NCBI GenBank assembly: GCA_021229015.1
Contig: CM037792.1
Location: 45,009,083 to 45,073,082 of the forward strand
Direction of reading: 5' to 3'
Source of the DNA: Solen grandis
Taxonomy: Eukaryota; Mollusca; Bivalvia; Adapedonta; Solenidae
Length of the DNA stretch: 64,000 nt
Both the position numbers and the translations under genes were made by a program. The notes under the pieces were generated by a model that was given only the letters and a program-made list of their open reading frames with translations, made no database searches and was not told the DNA's origin. Shown in pieces: positions 40,401-49,900 of this stretch; the first letter of the stretch is position 1; each line of letters begins with the position of its first letter.

Positions 40401-40906
40401 TACCATAGGCCTAAGATAGAATTTCATCACATTTATTGAAATAAAATAGTTTCAAGAAACTCCGTGAACTAAGCCTTCACTGTGACAATGTCGTCCGCTC
40501 GATTAAATGACGTTATATTATGTAACTGAGGCTCTCGTTGGGGATTCCGAAGACACAAGATAGAAGTAGCAAAGTATGGGGAAAACACTAGACACTACAA
40601 AATACTATTATTGTATTGCATTTTATTATATGACATGCTCAAACAGCTGTTTCCAGTTTCGTATTACCATCGCATATTTTCTTATATTTTACACGTTGTA
40701 CACACGTTACATGTAACTTTTAGGCCGATTTACATCATTCCGCGTCACGCGCATGTATTCTATATACATGTACATGCATAATGAGTTGAACTCGAACAGC
40801 TGGATTAAATGTGTTTGATGCAACTAACTTTAATCAAAATGATGCATTATTCATATGATGTTGATACACACGTTAATTCGTCATTTTCAGTTATTATTTC
40901 AAACAT

Positions 40907-40953
<47 letters not shown>

Positions 40954-43900
40954 TTTTTTTGGTATTAGATTACAAATAGTTTTTGTTCACAGTCCGTCCA
41001 TTCATGTTTTTGTTTGTTGTTATAATCACGATTTACTGTCAGTATAGGTCATATGATAAAAAGAATCTGACATAATTTGTCATTTCATATCAAATTTTAC
41101 TAAACTCGTTCATGGACATGCTATTAAGCTCGCCAGAGTTTCGTTTCGTTTAATAACATTTTCATGAACTCGTTAAGTAAACTTTGATAAGATATAACAA
41201 TTCATGTAAGATCCTCTATTATTATATTGCACTGCATTGTATTGTATTGCATTGTATTGTACTGCATTGTATTGCACTGCATTGTATTGTACTACATTGT
41301 ATTGTACTACATTGTACTGTTGCCCCGGCAGGTGGAGATGTCCGGTAGCAGCATATTCGACTATGTTCACACTCAGGACCACCAGGAGCTGGCCGACCAA
41401 CTGGGGATCCCACTTACAGGTACCTAGCCTCACCGCAATATCTTCCTACCCTCTACAGACAGGAGTGAGACTATTCACAAAGCTACTGAGCTACTGAAGA
41501 GTATTTTTATGTCATCGTTCAAATATCACTCTCAAATTTAAAAAAAAATGTATAGACAGATATATTTTTTTTCATTTGGTAAACTGGCTGTTTAGATGGA
41601 GAGTTAAAAGTTTCAGCATAATTTTACCGACGTTAAACCAGCCTTAGGTTGTTTCTTGAATGAGGCTCATGGTTCTTTCCTTGCACCATATGCCATCATT
41701 ATGGATATCTTTCTTGTGTACAGGACAAGTTACTCTCTTTTTTTAGTTTTCGGTCATAATTTTCTCTAGGAGGAGGGTCTTTTACTAACTTTGGTCTTAT
41801 TTGTCAGTTGAAGCTCAATATATAGGATCGAGTCAAATAATTTAGATAAATAGGTCACTACTGCCAGAAAAAAAGCATATAAACTGTTAAATTATTGGGC
41901 GAAATGATTTGCTTGGTGTGGACCTAGTTGCATTTACATTTTGCAGTTTTATCAACTTTTATATATCTAATTTGGGGGATATGAAGATATTGGACATTAT
42001 CAATATTTTATTGCCACATTAGGACTCTGACAAAGCAGAACAACACATTTTGACTGGCTAATGACATTGATGTTTTATTGACTTAAACTTCGTACAGTTT
42101 TTCGTCATTACAAAAAGATATAAATTAACAAAATAATTATGCAATAGACTGTTATTTTCAGTATCAAATACAACAATCTTTGCAATGATTATCTTACGGA
42201 ATAGTAGCACAATACAAGTTTAGTTTTATTTAAGTATGTATGGATGGATGGATGGATGGATGGATATGGGTGCATATATTCAATATCAATATTTATTTAT
42301 GTTCCCCTTTGTTGTAATTAAGCACACGAAACACGATATCCTCCTTTTTAGTATCTACGTGATTCATTAAATCTCTTTCAATAATGATGAATTATTTTAT
42401 AATATTTTAAACTGTTGTTGTGTATTGTTTGTTGGAACTCCATGACCTATCACAGCTTGGCCATGATAAATACAAAGTAGGTTTATATCTCATATGTGTT
42501 GTGTGTAAAAATAAAACTTAAATAAACTTAAAGAAAAAACAGCTTCCTTTTAAGTGAGAAAAATCTTGTTCCGGAGAATCATGAGTGGTCTGTTGTATTG
42601 ACTGGCTGCATTTTAAGCTGTATTTGGTTGCCAGAGATATGGGTCACTCACTAATTTATACAATTAACCCTTTACCTCATGAATATTCATGTACAAATTT
42701 ATGATTTGATAAATATTAGTTTAAAGGAAATTTAAATGGTAAATAAAAATGGATTAATATTTGCCCTGCAAACTGTGTAGAATTTGATCTACAATATTGT
42801 ATGTAGGAGAACCTGATCAGACTGTTACTTGACGGAGTTGTATGAAATTGGTCTGTTCTGTATGTTTATGCATCAAAATGAGTCTGTTTGGGGTAGAGGG
42901 AAAACATGGGACATTGTATAGCAAACTTAGAGTCTGTACCATGATTGAAATTTGGATGCAATGCGTGACAGGAGCTCTTAAATATGCAAAAATACAAAAT
43001 AACTGAATAACTGTGTACTTGATATGAATACTAAACATGTATGTTGAGGTTCAAGATTTGGTTTAGTGTAAAACAAATGTGTTTGTTTATATTATTAAGC
43101 AACCTAATGAGAGTTCAATTCTTCACAGTCTGATTTTAAAAGGAACATGCAATTTAAATATGCATGGTAAAAACGCTATAATGTAGTTAACAATTGGCAA
43201 ATGCAGATGATATTTTTAAAAGTAAGCTGTATTTTTGTCAGTACTTTTTAAAATGAACATGCAATTTGCCTGAAAAAACTGCAATATCTGTAAATGTTTA
43301 TTGAATATAATGAAATACATGAAGTGAATTACAGTACATGAAATTCATATTTATTCAGTTACCGGCATACTCTATTTATTTTTGCGATACGTTTGACATG
43401 TTGTTAAACAAGTAACATAGAGAATAATTCTTGGATATCTATGTAATTTTTAAACGACAAATAGTTCATTTTATATGTGTCAGTGCAATACAATAAATTA
43501 GCAGACCATTTGCAGTATCTTTTCATGTTCAAAATCAACGTACTTGTTCGACCTGACTTTTATACTGTTTTAATTGCAATGTCACGTGAGGCCACCATGT
43601 TTAATGGCCGACTTCAGGCGCGTGTCAGGTCTGTTAACAAGGGAAGGGAAGACACTTATTCCTACCAATTAATTTAACAAACGTCAGTCTTGGACAAACA
43701 TAGAAATACCGTTTGATTTACGGATGACAGGTCTAGGGGAATACATCGTAAATGTGAAAAAAGTCTCAAACAAGCTTCAGCCGAAACTCCCGCATATCCA
43801 TATCCATATATGGATCATCTATAATCGGTATATTTTTTTTTCTTTTAAATTGTACAAAATTCTCCATAGAAAAAAATATATTTTAGCGATGGATTTGAAT

Positions 43901-46900
43901 TGCTTAAAAACTATGATAATGTTATGATAAGTAGATAATTACTTATTATAAAAATGTCATTTGTTAAAACCAGATTTATTTTACAACTGCCACTGTGTGT
44001 TTTTTTACAGAGCCCATAAAATGATATTGAACTCGTTTAGTTCCCTGTGCAACACGTTGTCTATCTTATATTGGTATCATCTCGTAAATAAATGGTAAAA
44101 TCGAAATGTTATTTCAAATGGCTAATCAATTCATTATAGAATGATCTTCGAAATTATGAAATTATTTCATAAATACGAATTAAGTAACATTTCATTCCGT
44201 GAAATAATAAATCTTAAGTCTTGAAGTAAGACCATGCTTCTGTAGAGAGATCCCAATTGAATCTGTTACTATTTATAGAATTACATCATGTCGTCCTTAG
44301 TTTGGTTAAATGAAACTTGGGAAGTCTTTTAGATTAAGATTGAAAACAGTCCTAATTTATCTGCGAATCCAACTTTCGATTTTTTTTACAAATCAGACAA
44401 TGTCAGACAAAAGAAGGCAATGAGGTATTTTATACGAGCACCAATAACTATTTTTCCATTGCATTAATATGAGGGATTTTCAATTAATTAAATACAATAG
44501 TAAATGGAAACAAAAAGACATATTTTGTCAAATTCTTTAAAATTCAAATTGATTTCGGTCTCATGGACATATACGATGTCTCGTTGAATCAAATTACAGT
44601 TGGACCTATATTAGCCTGAAAATAGTTTTTACTGTATTAAATTGAATAGAGCAATTGATCATATCATTTTTAAGAACAGAGAAAAACTATACAAAGTTTA
44701 TCATGACATATGACAAATCATTACATATCCAACAAAAATGTCATCTTTTTAATTATGTTTCAATAACTTATTAACGTGTCTTTAATTGCTGAATAGAAAA
44801 AAAAAATGAAACTGAGAAAACTAGTTGATTTAGCATTTATTACTTTTTCTTATTCTTTTAATTTAAAATTCATTTTTTTTTTACATATTAAAATTTACAA
44901 AAATTTTTTTTTACAAATCAGCACCAGTCCTCGGTAAATAATATATGATTTATTTAATTTCAAATGCTCTATATAACAAAGGATGTCACCGTCCGTTGCA
45001 GGTTCCTCGAGTTCCCAGTCTTCCCCGGCCTCCCCGCCGGTAGACAACCAGAATACGCCAAGGGCGATAACCCCGCCGATAACAGACAGAGGTAAGATTA
45101 AATAAAACACATGTAATAATATAATAATAAAAACTTTTTAAAAAAATTAATAAAACCGTTAGTTGATGATTAAATTTTTTAAAAGTTTTTCGCCTCTACA
45201 CCCGAGATAAGAATATTACGTATTAGTATTTCCTTCCTTTCTTACTATTATACACAACAATCGTAATGTTAAGCATTGGCGAGCTAAAACGTGTTGGAAT
45301 CAAAAGGGTTTTCAAATACCTCATTTTTTTCCCATTAAAAAAAACTCAAAATAAATAAAAATCTGTCTCTTTATATATTAACAAGGGTCATTTATCGGTA
45401 ACCCTAATTTGAGAAAAGAAAACGAAGGAAAACCCATGACAACGGGTATCGCCACCAAAATATTTTCCCCATAATTACATCTCTCTCTCTCTCTCGTCCA
45501 TATTTTACTAAAGCTGCAGAAATCACTATATTTCAGTTCCCACAATGACACCTAACCTCGAGAAAGGTGTGGTGCGGTCCTTCTGTATCCGGATGAAGTC
45601 TACACTGACAAAGAGGGGCGTCCACACTCGTTCTTCTGGATACAGGGTAAATATGAACCCAAGATATGCAGATTGAGTGTTTGTTTGGAGGTACAATTTC
45701 CAAAGTTTTTCCATAGCGTCAATCATTGACATTTAACCCATTTACTGTTCCCCTTTGTACAAGATACAATGTATATAACAATAAATGACGTCATTTCATT
45801 TAAGGCTTGTGTAAAAAGACTGGAAATTTCATATTAATTAGAGTAAAAATAGGTAACCTTTTCGCCTTATACGGAAAACTTTAATATTATACAGTACAAT
45901 CATCAAATATTTTTTTCTATAGCTTTTGAAAATATCATATTTGTTGGAAAACCTATTCACAAATTTTTATTTGGCATTTGTTTTAAAGTAGTTTTTGATG
46001 TTTTATCAACTTCGAGCAACTCGGCTTAAAGAAATAATAAATCTTATGACAGTTGGGTAGATTTTGGTGAGTTCGAGTGACAAGAGTCGAGTCCTCGTTG
46101 GTTAAGAGATCATAATTTTACGTTCATACACCATTTCACTCCGAAATGAGACTTAAATCTAGGTAAATCAACGAGAACTCATAGAACACCAAAATACGTG
46201 CTGGTGTAAAATTCCACACATTGCCACACACATGAGATATTCCCAGTCACTGATTGGTCAGTTTAAATCAGCGAATTATTCTGAGTATTGTCGAACCCTT
46301 GATGAAATAGTCAATGGGGATCCCTATTCGCAGTTTTGATTATATGTTGTCCTTTTCCTTCATATTGTTGTGTATCAAGAATAAATACATCTGTATTTAC
46401 AGGTCGTTCTTATCGTCGGCCAGTTCCGACACCAGATGAACTTCGGAATTGGCGGCCGGAAGAGTCAGCTGCCGGTGATCGGACTGTCTGGTGCGGCCAT
46501 CGCTCTTCCCCCACCCACCATCACAGAACTGAGGATAGAGGCAGACACGTTTATAATGCGACTCACCGCGAAATTTAAAGTGATCTATTGTGAAAATATG
46601 TAAGTGTACTTGACCATTGTACATTTAGGTTCTATATGAAATGAACAATTATTTTTTATAAAAAAAAAATATGGCAAAAAATAAATGAAACTTTGATGAA
46701 ATAACTAGAACAATAACAGAGACAGTAGTTGCGAGTGGTAGCAGTAGCCGAGCAGTTTAGTTGTAGTAAAAGAAATCACGAAGTTATAAAACGCCTCAAA
46801 ATGAACATTTATTATTATCAATTTCCATTAATATTATTCAAGTATACTAAAAAAAAAGTGCATCTTGTACAGGTTTTTTTTGTGCAAGTGTACATTTTTT

Positions 46901-49900
46901 TTATCCTGTTGCTTTCAGGATATCGAACCTTTCAGACTGGAAGTGTGACGACATATCCGGGAGGGATCTGTACAAGTTCTGTCACCCCGGCGACATACAT
47001 CTGCTTAGGAAAACACACTCAGACCGTAAGTTAACTGTTGGTGTAATGCATTTCCATGAACTTAGCGACAGTCATTGTTTGTTTGCTTAAATAACGTTCC
47101 CCGTCAGTTAGTTTTAGACTTCATCTACATAAAACACATAATTGTGCTGCCTCATTGCAATAGAAAAGTGACATGGTACCACACCCAGTCACATTATCCT
47201 GAATGTTATACCCTCACTGTAATAGAAAAGGGACATGGTACCACATTAAGTTACATTATCCTGACAGTTATACCCTCACTGTAATATAAAAGTGACATGG
47301 TACCACACCCAGTCACATTATCCTGACTGTTATACCCTCACTGTAATAGAAAAGTGACATGGTACCACACCCAGTTACATTATCCTGACTGTAATACCCT
47401 CACTGTAATAGAAAAGTGACATGGTACCACAACCAGTCACATTACCCTGACTGTTATACCCTCACTGTAATAGAAAAGGGACATGGTACCACACCCAGTC
47501 ACATTACCCTGACTGTTATACCCTCACTGTAATAGAAAAGTGACATGGTACCACACCTAGTTACATTACCCTGACTGTAATACCCTCACTGTAATAGAAA
47601 AGTGACATGGTACCTCACTCAGTCACATTACCCTGACTGTTATACCCTCACTATAATGTAAAAGTGGTCTTGTACCTCACCCAGTCACATTACCCTGACT
47701 GTTAAACCCTCACTGTAATAGAAAAAGGACATGGTACCACGCCCAGTCACATTACCCTGACTGTTATACCCTCACTGTAATAGAAAAGTGACATGGTACC
47801 ACGCACAGTCACATTACCCTGACTGTTATACCCTCACTGTAATAGAATAGTGACATGGTACCAACGCTAGTCACATTGCCCTGACTGTTATACCCTCACT
47901 GTAATAGAAAAGTGACATGGTACCACAACCAGTCACATTACCCTGACTGTTATACCCTCACTGTAATAGAAAAGTCGCATGGTACCACACCCAGTCACAT
48001 TACCCTGGTATTCATTTTCTGTGGTCTCCCGGATATCGCAAAACGCTCTACCCATTCGGTCGCAAACTATGCAACAACGTAGTATCGACACACATGTTGC
48101 AGAAATCAGCCTTAATACAATAGAAAGTAATTACCGGTCAATTAAGTATGAAACGTTTAATGTAGGCACTGATAAAGGTTAATTTATTTTTTTTGCATTG
48201 TATTTTAATGTTATTTAGTGGATTAAATATGTTATCAGCTAGATGTGATTCGTGTCATGTTATCTTTTGTTCTAATTTCCGAGTGAATACTTAACGTAAA
48301 TCAAAGCGCTGATAGCGCTGAGGGAACGGGGTTTTTAATATGATGATGTCGCATTTCTTTTGTTTATTAAAGAAAATGTAATAACGTGGATCAAATTTTC
48401 AAGCGATGCCAATAAACCAAGTGTTATAAACCTGCTTAACATTGTTTGGGTACGGTCGATAAAAAAGATGAACACACCATTTGTCTCATTGGATTGCTAA
48501 CAATAAGCAAATCGCCAGTCTAACTCTCCCCCATTTTACTTGCCAACAGTTAATAAGATTATATGAATATGTGGAATGAAATCTAAAACAACAAACTTTA
48601 ATTATTTAATGTATGTTTTTATTGTGTTTTATATACCCAAAATAAATGTTCTCCCGCCGGGATCCGAACCCACACCCCTTTCATACGCCGTTTGCATGGC
48701 AACAACCTAACCATTTCAACATTGGGCCAAAAGGTTGCATACAGATGAAATTTTATCCATATATCACTGGAAATTCCAGCAAGTTATGGTTCAAAATATT
48801 TCCGAAAGAGATGCGATTTTTTCGCTTGCGTATTTCTTTTTTTCATTTCAGATTATTAAACATCGATTAACAACAAATTTTAATTCAGTTTCGACTTCCA
48901 TAAGGCAATCGTACTGAAATAAGCACGGAACTCAATACCATTTAGTGACAAGACAGAAAACAAAATTTGGAACTATTTCTCTGCGCGTAGTAAAAAGGGG
49001 GAATCTATCAATTTAGATGTCTAAATATAGCCCCAAATTGTTGTCCGATACAAAATGTGTGCACCATAGAACAGCGTTGCAAGCAACCGTGTTCAAAAAT
49101 ACCGTACGCACAACAAGTACAAACACAGCAAAGCTTAGTCATTGTTGGACATTGTCCCCTGACAGCTGAATGACCCGTTGTACATGTATTACTTATTCTG
49201 GCCTACATAAAATTGTTGACGTAAGACGGTGCCGAATGAGTATTTTAAAGATTTTTACTGATAGATATTCCTATACGCACGGTGAAAAAGTTACGCACCA
49301 TTGTTTGTTGAGGTGGCAGCTAGCTGAAACATATACTTCGTATTCACATCTTTGATAAATAAATATATTTTATCAAAATAATTATCTTTGGAACACACTG
49401 GGGCTTGTATCGGGCAGAACGTTTTAAATACCTGCTTTATACGGTACGGTGCGCTTTATTGCAATGATGTTTACTCCACCGATTGCGTTTGCGTGTGTGT
49501 GTGTGGGGGGGGGGGGGGGGGGGGGGGGTTAACACCGAGTTTTTATCTATGCTTATCCTGATTTCCTATGGTGAAATACTTAACAAATAATGATTCATGC
49601 CTATACACTCTTCATTACTTTTTTCACTCAGCCGTTCACCGCGTGGGTGCGAATCCCGGCAGGGTAATTCGGATTTTCATGTGAGGAAGCCTTCCAGCTG
49701 GCTTGTGGTAGGTCAATGGTTCTACCCGGATGCCTCCGTGCATTCGGGGTCTTCCTCCACCTGTAATTAGCTGGACGTCGCTATATGACTGAAATTCTGT
49801 CGAAGCGACGGTAAACTTAAATAGTAAAGTCAAGTCTTCATTACTTTAATCCCAATCTACACAATTTTTTAAAAAGATATTTCTTGTTTAATACAAGCAC

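Larger units (their letters stand above)
37623..41331 (+). other. intron 5 of the NPAS3-like gene
   Basis: Contains a short (AG)n at 38159-38176, a SINE head at 38.7 kb, a GC/CpG-rich block at 39.2-39.8 kb, (TTTA)n at 40.9 kb, and an ATTGY microsatellite reaching the exon 6 acceptor. Nothing else recognised. Confidence 0.6.
41420..45001 (+). other. intron 6 of the NPAS3-like gene
   Basis: Contains a (GGAT)n tract and one MITE B copy. Otherwise AT-rich with nothing recognised. Confidence 0.6.

Noticed and set aside
47150..48010. CRISPR-like array
   Set aside because: Units are contiguous 62-bp tandem copies without unique spacers, and the genome is animal.
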